From JABWCE01 sp964355045 (GTDB taxonomy: Bacteria; Bacteroidota; Bacteroidia; NS11-12g; UBA9320), in NCBI GenBank assembly GCA_964355045.1, contig CAYHCM010000085.1, positions 1-16,457 on the forward strand: DNA of 16,457 bases, read 5' to 3'. The translations under genes and the position numbers were made by a program. Below are positions 1 through 6,489 of the stretch, piece by piece (positions within the stretch are counted from its first letter, which is position 1; every line of letters begins with the position of its first letter). Below the pieces are notes generated by a model. It saw nothing but the letters and a program-made list of their open reading frames with translations, was not told the origin of the DNA and ran no database searches.

Positions 1-611
1 TTAAAAACCGATTTGGCTCCTCGTCTGAAATTGGAATTTATGAAATGATTCAAACCGGACTTCGGGAAGTTCCCAACCCAAGTGAAATTTTAATAACCCA
101 ACGCCAGGAACCTTTATCAGGAATTTCTATTACCGCAGCTATCGAAGGAATCCGTCCGCTTTTGGTAGAAACCCAAGCCCTTGTAAGCAGCGCAGTTTAT
201 GGAACGCCTCAACGCAATGCTAATGGATTTGATTTGCGGCGACTGAATATGTTATTGGCTGTTCTTGAAAAACGATGTGGTTTTTTTCTGGCTACCCAAG
301 ATGTATTTGTAAATATTGCCGGCGGATTAAAACTGGAAGACCCGGCTTTGGACTTAGGAATTGCTGTAGCCATTCTCTCTTCGTTTCACAATCAGGTGGT
401 AAATCCATCCTATACCTTTGCGGGAGAAATAGGGTTGAGTGGAGAAATACGGGCTGTTGGAAAAGTGGAACAACGCATTTCGGAAGCCGAAAAATTAGGG
501 TTCAAAGCCATAGTTATTTCAAAATTTAACCAAAAAGGTTTATCCAAATCAAAAATAGAAGTGATTCCGGTTTCAAAAATTGAGGAATGTTTGGATTTTA
601 TTTGGGTGTAG
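1..611 (+). CDS. radA: DNA repair protein RadA, C-terminal part (5' end outside window)
   Basis: The frame is open from base 3 and reads KNRFGSSSEIGIYEM, the conserved KNRFG block of bacterial RadA/Sms, followed by the Lon-protease-like C-terminal domain. That domain includes LEDPALDLGIAVAILSSF and GEIGLSGEIRAVGKVEQRI. The N-terminal zinc finger and RecA-like ATPase core with Walker motifs lie upstream of the window. In the family, RadA is a cytoplasmic RecA-like ATPase that promotes branch migration in recombinational repair; its Lon-like domain is structural and lacks peptidase activity. The gene ends with TAG at 609-611. An ATG at 45 is internal and is not the true start. The last ~23 codons recur at about 2532-2603, after two other genes, which suggests the 3' end was duplicated or replaced by an insertion. 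The identification is firm; only the 5' portion is missing. Confidence 0.95.
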   Translation, partial: KNRFGSSSEIGIYEMIQTGLREVPNPSEILITQRQEPLSGISITAAIEGIRPLLVETQALVSSAVYGTPQRNANGFDLRRLNMLLAVLEKRCGFFLATQDVFVNIAGGLKLEDPALDLGIAVAILSSFHNQVVNPSYTFAGEIGLSGEIRAVGKVEQRISEAEKLGFKAIVISKFNQKGLSKSKIEVIPVSKIEECLDFIWV

Positions 612-675
612 AATTCCTGTTTTTCCTTAATTTTATTTCACTTATTAAAAATAACAAAGCTTAAAATATCCAACC

Positions 676-1524
676 ATGAAAAAATCATCCCTATTTATTC
701 TTGCCTTTTTTATTTTGGCAAATAGTTACAGTCAAAAAAATAAAAAAGAACAAGCCATTGTTGATGAAGGAAAAAAACTATACCGGTTAGAAATGGCTTC
801 CTGGTATGGAACAGATATGTTTCTTGAAAGATTCCCTGAAAAACAAACACGGATTGGAGGCTATTTTTCTTATGAAGAAAAGGAAATTGTAAAGTGCTTA
901 TTCTTTACAAACTAGGATACTCCCAAGTTAATGGCTACCATTTCTTTTGATAAAACATTTAATATTAATACTGCAATAATTGATACAACTGAAAGGCTTT
1001 TTACTAAATACGAGAATGATATTTATACTATTCGGCAGTCAGCCATAAATGAAATAAACTCCGACAAATTATTTAAACATTACCAAAATTCGAATCTTAA
1101 TTTGATACCCCTCATAGATGGAAAATCTAAACGAGTTTTTATTTTAACCGGGCCTCAGAAAACCAATGTTGTAATATTTGGCAATGATTATCTGTTGACC
1201 TTTAATAAAAAAAATAAACTTGTTTCTAAAAAGCAACTACATCAAAATATTATTCATCTTAACTATTCAGATGATGGAAAAATGGACAGCATTAAAGTTG
1301 AATCTACCATGCACACACATTCCGCTAAAACCGGAGATTTAATAACCTCTACGGATATTTGTACCTTAATGCTCTATGAAAAATTTGCAAACTGGAAAAG
1401 TCATATCGTTGTTGGCAAACATTCAATGTCAATCTGGACATGTGAGTCCAACACTTTGGGGGTTATTCCATTGTCTGTTATTAAAAAAATTGAGGAAGAC
1501 CAAAAAAAAAGGCATAAAAATTAA
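676..1524 (+). pseudogene. Exported protein with JAMM-like C-terminal motif, interrupted by an in-frame TAG
   Basis: Two open stretches, 676-915 and 931-1524, lie in the same frame and are separated only by the TAG at 913-915 and five more codons (DTPKL). Read through, they form one protein of about 282 residues. It begins with a signal peptide (MKKSSLFILAFFILANSYSQ) and continues with ASWYGTDMFLERF and GGYFSYEEKEIVKC, then, after the stop, MATISFDKTFN. Near the C-terminus, MHTHSAKTGDLITSTD (H213, H215, D227 in joined numbering) resembles the HxH...D pattern of JAMM/MPN metallopeptidases, and the helix and strands that follow are compatible with that fold; this assignment is inference. The ATG at 931 lies mid-domain, so the downstream half is unlikely to be an independent gene. 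Either a nonsense mutation inactivated the gene, or the TAG is a base error. The TPR gene begins 7 bp after its end, so the two were probably co-transcribed. Confidence 0.75.
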
Positions 1525-1531
1525 TTTTAAA

Positions 1532-2488
1532 ATGAGAGCAACTATTTTACTGCTTCTAGCTTTTACATTGTCAGGTATTAATGCCTTCGGACAGAAAACT
1601 AAAGTGAAAAATAAAGATATTTACCCTAATAAATATACCCTTGAAAAAGCCATGGAATTTGAGAAAAAGGGTGAATATGAGATTGCAATTTGGTTTTACA
1701 TCAATATTTTTCCAGAGAATAAAACCAATGTAATAGAGAGTGTAAAAAACCTTGCCGCGAAACTTGACTCTGTAGATATGAATATGCTTATAAAAAAATC
1801 TTTTTCCATTTATTCAACTTTTGATCCTACGATTACCACTTTTAAAAATGGTATGCCAAATATTGATACGATAAAACTTAAAATAAAAGGGGCATGGGGC
1901 GATGAATTGAGTATGAAAATTACAGAAGAAGGCCAACCCTTATCATCAGCTTCTGAATATAGTATTCGCAGTATCGAACGGTACAAGGCAAAAGATTATA
2001 TTGGAGCTATTGAAGATCTGGATAAAGCAATAGAAATGAAACCTTCAGGGGAATATTATTACAACAGGGCTTTCACCAAAAGTATGATAAACGAATATGA
2101 AAGTGCCATTAAAGATTTTGATAAAGCCATCGAATTAAAATATAAACTTGCTCAGGCATATTTTGAAAGAGGCTTTTGTAAAGATATGACTGATAATTTG
2201 AAAGGTGCAATTGCTGATTATACGCAAGCCATTGATTTAAACAAAGATTTTTCGGATGCTTATAACAATCGGGGATTCGTTTATTACAAGCAAAAAGATT
2301 TCAAAAATGCTTTGAATGATTTTGATGAAGCTATTAAACTTAAATCAAATTATGCCATCGCTTATTTAAACCGGGGACATACCAAAATAGAATTAAAAGA
2401 TATAGAAGGGGCATGCACCGATTTGCAGAAAGCATTGGATTTAGGAAATAAAGAGGCGCAGATTTATATCAGTAAATACTGTAAATAA
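1532..2488 (+). CDS. Exported TPR-repeat protein
   Basis: This encodes 318 residues. The start at 1532 is chosen because it gives a clear signal peptide (MRATILLLLAFTLSGINAFGQ); an open frame continues upstream to 1376 but overlaps the preceding gene and has no signal peptide. Residues about 36-60 form a first helical repeat-like segment. From about 140 to 306 there are roughly five tetratricopeptide repeats with the usual pattern, for example YYNRAFTKSMINEYESAIKD, YNNRGFVYYKQKDFKNALND and YLNRGHTKIELKDIEGACTD. The C-terminus (GNKEAQIYISKYCK) matches a common ending of Bacteroidota TPR proteins. TPR domains bind other proteins, here probably in the periplasm or at the outer membrane; no specific partner can be read from the sequence. 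It follows the interrupted exported gene by 7 bp and belongs to the block lying between the two radA tails. Confidence 0.85.
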   Translation: MRATILLLLAFTLSGINAFGQKTKVKNKDIYPNKYTLEKAMEFEKKGEYEIAIWFYINIFPENKTNVIESVKNLAAKLDSVDMNMLIKKSFSIYSTFDPTITTFKNGMPNIDTIKLKIKGAWGDELSMKITEEGQPLSSASEYSIRSIERYKAKDYIGAIEDLDKAIEMKPSGEYYYNRAFTKSMINEYESAIKDFDKAIELKYKLAQAYFERGFCKDMTDNLKGAIADYTQAIDLNKDFSDAYNNRGFVYYKQKDFKNALNDFDEAIKLKSNYAIAYLNRGHTKIELKDIEGACTDLQKALDLGNKEAQIYISKYCK

Positions 2489-2513
2489 AATTCATCTTTA
2501 TTTGAGGGTTAGA

Positions 2514-2603
2514 ATGTTTTATTCAATAGTATTATCCAAATCGAAAATTGAAGTAATACCTGTTTCAAAAATTGAAGCGTGTTTAGATTTTATTTGGGTG
2601 TGA
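2514..2603 (+). pseudogene. Second, orphan copy of the radA 3' end
   Basis: In frame, 2532-2603 reads LSKSKIEVIPVSKIEACLDF followed by IWV and TGA. The true radA end at 540-611 reads the same except for one residue (E to A). By hand count 60 of 69 coding bases match, and nearly all differences are in third codon positions, so the copy diverged under protein-level selection before it was orphaned. Upstream of the match, FYSIVLSK resembles FKAIVISK of RadA, as if eight residues had been lost. An ATG at 2514 would allow a 29-residue peptide, but I see no reason to think it is made. The copy ends 5 bp before the stop of the convergent ArsC-like gene, which suggests that it is the original end of radA and that 612-2513 was inserted. 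Confidence 0.8.
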
Positions 2604-2608
2604 TGAAT

Positions 2609-2947
2609 CTATAATAATTCCAAAACCCTTTCAGGCGGCCTGCCAATAATGGCTTTGTTTCCATCTATCACAATAGGCCTCTCAATTAATTGAGGGTTTT
2701 TTGATAAAATGGTTAGCCATCGTTTGCTGGAAATTTTTTTCCCCTTATATTTTTCAATAAACAGTTGCTCTTTTTTTCTAACCAATTCAAAAGGTTTAAT
2801 GCCCAAAACTTTTATTATGTTTTCCAGGGATTCATTGCTTGGCGGGTTTTTTAAGTAGTCCACAATCTCAGCCGTCTTACCTTGGCCTTCTATTAATTTT
2901 AACGTTTGCTGGCAGGTGGAACAACTTGCTTTATAGTAAATTTTCAT
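2609..2947 (-). CDS. ArsC/Spx/YffB-family thioredoxin-fold reductase
   Basis: This is a 112-residue protein of the usual length for the ArsC/Spx family. The N-terminal beta strand leads into a CxxC site (CSTC, C9 and C12). The C-terminal RPIVIDGNKAIIGRPPERVL carries the RP(I/V)V and GRPPE motif of glutaredoxin-coupled arsenate reductases and YffB. The canonical arsenate-reductase signature (NPxCSxSR) is replaced by KASCSTCQQ, so arsenate as substrate is uncertain; many such proteins are generic thiol reductases or of unknown function. No other arsenic gene is nearby. It lies 150 bp downstream of the DCC-family gene in the same direction and converges on the orphan radA tail, with only 5 bp between the stops. 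Confidence 0.8.
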   Translation of the reverse strand: MKIYYKASCSTCQQTLKLIEGQGKTAEIVDYLKNPPSNESLENIIKVLGIKPFELVRKKEQLFIEKYKGKKISSKRWLTILSKNPQLIERPIVIDGNKAIIGRPPERVLELL

Positions 2948-3039
2948 ATGATAATTAATTTATATTTATTTTTTAGTCATAGGTATTATCGAATCTTCGA
3001 TTTGTAATTAATATTTATTTTTAAACTAAGGTCATATGG

Positions 3040-3088
3040 AATGCCCTTGAATTTTATCCCAGTTGGTTAAAATCTTCTTATGGGCATT
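3040..3088. repeat. Weak inverted repeat between the DCC gene and the ArsC-like gene
   Basis: AATGCCC at 3040-3046 pairs with GGGCATT at 3082-3088 across about 35 bases. It lies just downstream of the DCC-family gene on the minus strand and could be a weak transcript-end structure. There is no convincing T-run, so it is not called a terminator. Confidence 0.3.
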
Positions 3089-3097
3089 TCATTCTAT

Positions 3098-3502
3098 TTA
3101 ATTTATATCTAAAAATCTGCTTCTAACTGCCGGAGTTGGAATCATGCACGCTTCCATTTTGCCAAACCATTTGTATCGGTTTCGGGCTATGATATTATAA
3201 ACCCAATCGCGCAAGGGTTTTGGAATTATTATAAAAATATAAAGTACCGGCCACAAACCATCCAACTTTCGGGCTATGCGTAAAGCAGCCGATGAACGAT
3301 TGTATATTCTATTATTTTCGATTAAAATAACGGATTCAGGCATCGGCAACATTTTATTTCCAATCAATTTTTTGGCTACCTCGCTTTGTAATGGGGCAAA
3401 TTTAAAAATTCCTTTTTTATCATGTTTAATGGTAAAATTGATGGAACTGTTGCAAAAATTGCAAACCCCGTCAAAAAGTATTATGGCATTTTCAGAGGGC
3501 AT
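3098..3502 (-). CDS. DCC family (DUF393) thiol-disulfide oxidoreductase-like protein
   Basis: This 134-residue protein has the defining DxxCxxC motif near its N-terminus (FDGVCNFCNSS; D11, C14, C17). Later family features include FAPLQSEVAKKL, a hydrophobic stretch around LWPVLYIFIIIPKPLRDWVY, and IARNRYKWFGK. The family is named DCC from this motif and is assumed to act on thiols or disulfides; no substrate is established. It starts inside the end of the EamA transporter gene (11-bp overlap), so the two are almost certainly translated from one mRNA. The length is normal and the ATG at 3502 fits the position of the motif. The functional link to the transporter and to the toxin pair upstream is unknown and may be incidental. 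Confidence 0.88.
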   Translation of the reverse strand: MPSENAIILFDGVCNFCNSSINFTIKHDKKGIFKFAPLQSEVAKKLIGNKMLPMPESVILIENNRIYNRSSAALRIARKLDGLWPVLYIFIIIPKPLRDWVYNIIARNRYKWFGKMEACMIPTPAVRSRFLDIN

Positions 3503-4439
3503 TTAATTTGCGTTTTTCAATGCTTTGCAATACCGGATGAAGAACCACACAACTCAATATAATGGCTGTTCCCAAATAAAATTCAAAGTTAAGTTCTTTG
3601 TTTTCTTTAAAAATTAATACGGCTAAAATTATTCCATACACCGGTTCCAAATTAATACTTAAATTAGAGGTAAAAGCCGAAACATGCTTTAAAGCCTGAA
3701 GATTAAAAACAAAAGCCAAACAGGTACAAAGCAATCCCAAAACAACTAAATAATACCAATCGGAATGAATTCCCAACCAGGTAAATTGCCATGATTTTAA
3801 TAAATCTGTAGTTTGCGGCATAATGCTGAAATTATTATCCCAATAAAAGTAGAAAGGTAAAAGCAAACACAAAAAACTCCAGCCTGAAAAAAACTCTACA
3901 AATGAAACCGACAAGGCATTGTTTTCGGCGATGTGTTTTTTATTAAGGGTTGAAAAAATAGTGGCAAACAAGGCTGAAATGATGGCCGCAATTATGGCCG
4001 GATAATAAAAACTCCCGATTCCGGTAACAAAATACACCCCGAAAATGGTAAGCAACCCTAATAATACCTCCGTTTTTAAAACCCTTCGTTTGGTTATTAA
4101 AGGTTCAATAAATGAGGTAAACAAAGGCGATGTGGCTAAACACGCCAGGGTTACGGATACATTATTCCCCAATTTTATGGAGCCATAAAACATAACCCAA
4201 TGCAAAGCTACCAAAACGCCGATTCCTGAAAAACGCAAAATATCTGTTTTCGAAAGAAGTCTTAATCCTTTTATAACCCCAGGTAAAAAAATAAGACCCA
4301 CAAAGCTTATCCAAAGCCGGTTCCACACCAAACCTAATTGCTCAAGAGATATGAGTTTGCCTAAAATAGCTGTAAAACCAAAAAGAAAAATCGCGATATG
4401 GAGTTTTACATATGCTTTGGTGAGTGCTTTTTTAGGCAA
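3492..4439 (-). CDS. EamA/DMT-family transporter
   Basis: This 315-residue, highly hydrophobic protein has about ten predicted membrane segments arranged as two EamA repeats of five helices, the normal DMT architecture. Recognisable pieces are the first helix HIAIFLFGFTAILGKLI, the region ALHWVMFYGSIKLGNNVSVT, and near the end SAFTSNLSINLEPVYGIILA, a typical EamA block in the second repeat. Members export amino acids or other metabolites across the inner membrane, but the substrate cannot be predicted. The start is TTG at 4439: no ATG exists before about residue 84, and a stop lies in frame a few codons upstream. The start overlaps the end of the barstar gene by 8 bp, so expression probably depends on translational coupling. 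The 3' end overlaps the DCC-family gene by 11 bp. Confidence 0.88.
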   Translation of the reverse strand: MPKKALTKAYVKLHIAIFLFGFTAILGKLISLEQLGLVWNRLWISFVGLIFLPGVIKGLRLLSKTDILRFSGIGVLVALHWVMFYGSIKLGNNVSVTLACLATSPLFTSFIEPLITKRRVLKTEVLLGLLTIFGVYFVTGIGSFYYPAIIAAIISALFATIFSTLNKKHIAENNALSVSFVEFFSGWSFLCLLLPFYFYWDNNFSIMPQTTDLLKSWQFTWLGIHSDWYYLVVLGLLCTCLAFVFNLQALKHVSAFTSNLSINLEPVYGIILAVLIFKENKELNFEFYLGTAIILSCVVLHPVLQSIEKRKLNAL

Positions 4440-4827
4440 TTTTATGAGGATTTATCTGGTGTAAAAAAGATTTCTCAGCTATGAGATGAAAATGAATGGG
4501 GTTATGATTATAGGCTGTCAATACATTTTTTAAAACCTTATTAAATATTTCCTTTGGTTGAATATCTGTTTCATCAGCACAAATTAATGCCGGATGAATA
4601 ATGAGTAAATAAATGTGGTCAACCCCCAGCCATTCCAAATCGCTAAGGCAATCCTTCAGCGCATCAAAATTATTTCCGTAATATTTTGGAAATTTAAAAA
4701 TAATGGCAAATTCTTTTAATAAACTTTCCTTGGTTTTACATCGGTTTCCATCCAAGGTAACGATATATGTAGCATTATCACATTTTAGATTAAGAGGTTC
4801 GTTTATGGGTAAAAGGTGCGCCGACAT
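4432..4827 (-). CDS. Barstar-family ribonuclease inhibitor (immunity protein)
   Basis: This 131-residue protein carries the barstar signature FPKYYGNNFDALKDCLSDLEW. The residues that in Bacillus barstar contact barnase are present by alignment: Y29 to Y49, D35 to D55 and D39 to D59. The upstream LDGNRCKTKESLLKEF matches the first strand and helix of the fold. Barstars bind the active site of barnase-type RNases in the cytoplasm and protect the producer. Its ATG overlaps the stop of the RNase gene (TGATG at 4829-4825), giving a translationally coupled toxin-immunity pair. It is somewhat longer than Bacillus barstar (about 90 residues), with an extra segment in the middle and at the C-terminus. 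Confidence 0.92.
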   Translation of the reverse strand: MSAHLLPINEPLNLKCDNATYIVTLDGNRCKTKESLLKEFAIIFKFPKYYGNNFDALKDCLSDLEWLGVDHIYLLIIHPALICADETDIQPKEIFNKVLKNVLTAYNHNPIHFHLIAEKSFLHQINPHKIA

Positions 4828-5276
4828 CAGTGTATATTTATAAAACTTTTGTAATGATCGTCCGTAAACCAGGCTGATTTATCATCACCGGTCACAAGGC
4901 GTTCTTTTCCTCTTGGCATATCTTTTATTTTTGGATGAACATCCCATTCGCTATAATTTATAGGGTCATTATTCGCTGTATTTTCAGGTAATAATTTTTC
5001 ATAATTATGAAAAACCCCACCACCAAGATAGCCTTCTTTCGGTTCATGAAAGGTTTCAATATACTTTAATATTTCATAAACGTTTGCAGGTATTTTATCT
5101 TCCTGTTTGAGAGTTCCTTCACCATTTTCTGAGACTTTGGCATTATTAGTTTCCGAAATCTCTGACTTTTCAGAAGCCTTACCATTTGAGATGCTAAACC
5201 ATTTACCTCCGGCTATCCCAATCATAATGCCGGCCAATAGAAATATGAGAAATTTGCGTTTCAAAATTTGTTTCAA
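4827..5276 (-). CDS. Barnase-type guanyl-specific ribonuclease, membrane-anchored or secreted
   Basis: This encodes 149 residues. A basic N-terminus and one hydrophobic segment (about residues 8-24, without a lipobox cysteine) form a signal peptide or anchor. A low-complexity linker follows (about 30-60), then the microbial ribonuclease domain. The domain shows IPANVYEILKYIETF, the EWDV block, PRGKERLVTG and FTDDHY. By alignment to barnase all four catalytic residues are present: E73 to E110, R83 to R122, R87 to R126 and H102 to H141. Such enzymes cleave single-stranded RNA after guanosine. Outside the cell it may act as an antibacterial or nutrient-scavenging RNase; inside it would be toxic, which fits the barstar gene directly downstream. 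The start is TTG at 5276, because no ATG precedes the hydrophobic segment and TAA lies in frame just upstream. It is the first gene of a four-gene operon. Confidence 0.92.
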   Translation of the reverse strand: MKQILKRKFLIFLLAGIMIGIAGGKWFSISNGKASEKSEISETNNAKVSENGEGTLKQEDKIPANVYEILKYIETFHEPKEGYLGGGVFHNYEKLLPENTANNDPINYSEWDVHPKIKDMPRGKERLVTGDDKSAWFTDDHYKSFINIH

Positions 5277-5308
5277 ACCAACAGTAATTTAATCACTATT
5301 GCAACATG

Positions 5309-5393
5309 GGAACACAGATGACGCTGATTATTATGATTAAAAAAGATAAAAAAATCATATCCTTTCATACAAAACCAGCGTAATCAGCGTTCC
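5309..5393. repeat. Imperfect inverted repeat (REP/MITE-like palindromic element)
   Basis: The left arm GGAACACAGATGACGCTGAT (5309-5328) pairs with the right arm ACCAGCGTAATCAGCGTTCC (5374-5393) at 16 of 20 positions. Inside, ATGATT (5333-5338) and AATCAT (5353-5358) form a second perfect stem around an A-rich loop. It fills most of the 5277-5446 spacer between the divergent RNase and Mpo1-like genes. It encodes nothing and has the shape of a dispersed palindromic repeat; only one copy is in the window. It lies directly upstream of the RNase start, so it may affect that promoter. Confidence 0.65.
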
Positions 5394-5446
5394 TATTAAA
5401 AAATCAAAACTTGCTTTTTATCAATATTGCCTCTATGTTTGATACC

Positions 5447-5914
5447 ATGCAAACCTTAAATCAGCTCCTGAAAACCTACGGCGAAAGCCACAAGAACACA
5501 ACCAACAAACTCATTCATTGGATTTGTGTTCCCAGCATAATGTTCAGTTTGGTTGGGCTATTTATGTCTCTTCCTTTTTTTATGGATAAAACCATTTTGG
5601 CCAATTGGGCGTTTGGGTTTTTTATATTGGCATGGATTTATTATTTGAGATTGTCAGTCCTTATGTTCCTTAGTTTTATTGGTATTGGACTACTTATGCT
5701 TTGGGGAAATTTTGAAATATTGGAAATGGTGGAAACCAATGTTAATCTGGCTTTGGTTTCGTTATTAATTTCTATTATAGCCTGGATTGGGCAGTTTATC
5801 GGTCATAAAATTGAAGGTAAAAAACCTTCATTTCTGCAAGATTTACAGTTTTTATTAATTGGCCCGGCTTGGTTGCTGCATTTTATTTTTAATAAGATTG
5901 GGGTGAAATATTAA
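5447..5914 (+). CDS. DUF962/Mpo1-like membrane protein
   Basis: This encodes 155 residues from the chosen ATG at 5447, which gives MQTLNQLLKTYGESHKN, the usual start of this family. An ATG at 5435 and a TTG at 5411 are in frame and would add 4 or 12 residues. Conserved family elements are SHKN (H15), NKLIHWICVP (H24) and GQFIGHKIEGKKPSF (H120, E123), spread among about four hydrophobic helices. Yeast Mpo1 is an iron-dependent dioxygenase of 2-hydroxy fatty acids, and the conserved histidines correspond to its metal ligands; whether the bacterial members share this reaction is inference. It is single-gene, plus strand, flanked by palindromic repeats on both sides, and convergent with the GNAT gene. 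Confidence 0.85.
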   Translation: MQTLNQLLKTYGESHKNTTNKLIHWICVPSIMFSLVGLFMSLPFFMDKTILANWAFGFFILAWIYYLRLSVLMFLSFIGIGLLMLWGNFEILEMVETNVNLALVSLLISIIAWIGQFIGHKIEGKKPSFLQDLQFLLIGPAWLLHFIFNKIGVKY

Positions 5915-5923
5915 TTTTTGTTC

Positions 5924-5998
5924 TGCCACTAAAACACAAAGGCCCAAAATTTCACTAAACTATTTAGTGGATTTTAGTGTTTTGGAGATTTGGTGGCA
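5924..5998. repeat. Long imperfect hairpin repeat overlapping the 3' end of the GNAT gene
   Basis: The left arm (5924-5959, starting TGCCACTAAAACAC) pairs with the right arm (5963-5998, ending GATTTGGTGGCA) at 26 of 36 positions, with a 3-base loop and perfect CACTAAA/TTTAGTG at the apex. It lies between the convergent Mpo1-like and GNAT genes and may serve as a bidirectional transcript end. The right arm contains the GNAT stop codon and codes for its last residues, so the element seems to have landed on the gene end. Confidence 0.75.
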
Positions 5999-6489
5999 AT
6001 TGCCAAATAGGTTTTCACCATTATAAAATCATCCATCGAATAACCGTTTCCTATATCAAAATCGGCTACTTCTTTTATTACAAAACCTGTTTTAAAATAA
6101 AAGTTGATGGCTTTAAAATTTTTGCGATTTACCTGTAAACTGAGTTCTTTTGGATGGGCTAAATCTTCCCATTGTTTTAAGATTTCAGCGCCAATTCCTT
6201 TTCCCTGAACATCTGTTTTTATATAAAATTTATTCATAAACCAATAACCGGGTTGGTTTTCAGTCACAGCCAAATAACCGATGGAAATTTCATTTTCATC
6301 AATTATTAAATAAACCATTTGCCCTTCGTTCATTAGCTTTTCCAATACATCCGGGCTATAAAATTTCTTTAACATATATTCAATTTGCTGGGCCGTAATA
6401 ATGCTTAGATAATGGTCGTACCATATTTCTTTGGCCAATTGATAAATGGTTGGGAGGTCGGTTGGGGTGGCGGGTTTTAATTTTATCAT
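5974..6489 (-). CDS. GNAT-family N-acetyltransferase
   Basis: This 171-residue protein is of normal GNAT length. Acetyl-CoA-binding motif A is clear at residues about 88-103 (FYIKTDVQGKGIGAEIL, with the Q/RxxGxG/A-type loop QGKGIG at 95-100). The C-terminal LQVNRKNFKAINFYFKTGF is the motif B/N-x-x-A-x-x-F-Y block. Its acceptor substrate cannot be predicted. Its ATG overlaps the stop of the upstream ATPase gene by 4 bp (ATGA), so the two form an operon. The last eight or nine residues (AIATKSPKH) and the TAA stop are encoded by the right arm of the hairpin repeat, suggesting that the original C-terminus was replaced by element sequence without loss of the catalytic core. Confidence 0.9.
   Translation of the reverse strand: MIKLKPATPTDLPTIYQLAKEIWYDHYLSIITAQQIEYMLKKFYSPDVLEKLMNEGQMVYLIIDENEISIGYLAVTENQPGYWFMNKFYIKTDVQGKGIGAEILKQWEDLAHPKELSLQVNRKNFKAINFYFKTGFVIKEVADFDIGNGYSMDDFIMVKTYLAIATKSPKH

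Noticed and set aside
913..915. Programmed recoding of the TAG codon
   Set aside because: No recoding signal or downstream structure stands out, and other genes here use TAG as a normal stop (radA, the ArsC-like gene). Mutation or base error is simpler.
931..1524. Independent 197-residue gene starting at the ATG at 931
   Set aside because: It starts mid-domain in the same frame as the signal-peptide stretch just upstream and is better explained as the second half of one gene split by TAG.
1376..1531. N-terminal extension of the TPR protein from 1376
   Set aside because: It overlaps the preceding gene out of frame and would bury the signal peptide that begins at 1532.
2609..2947. Arsenic resistance locus
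   Set aside because: Only an ArsC-like fold is present, with an atypical active-site motif and no arsR, arsB or acr3 nearby.
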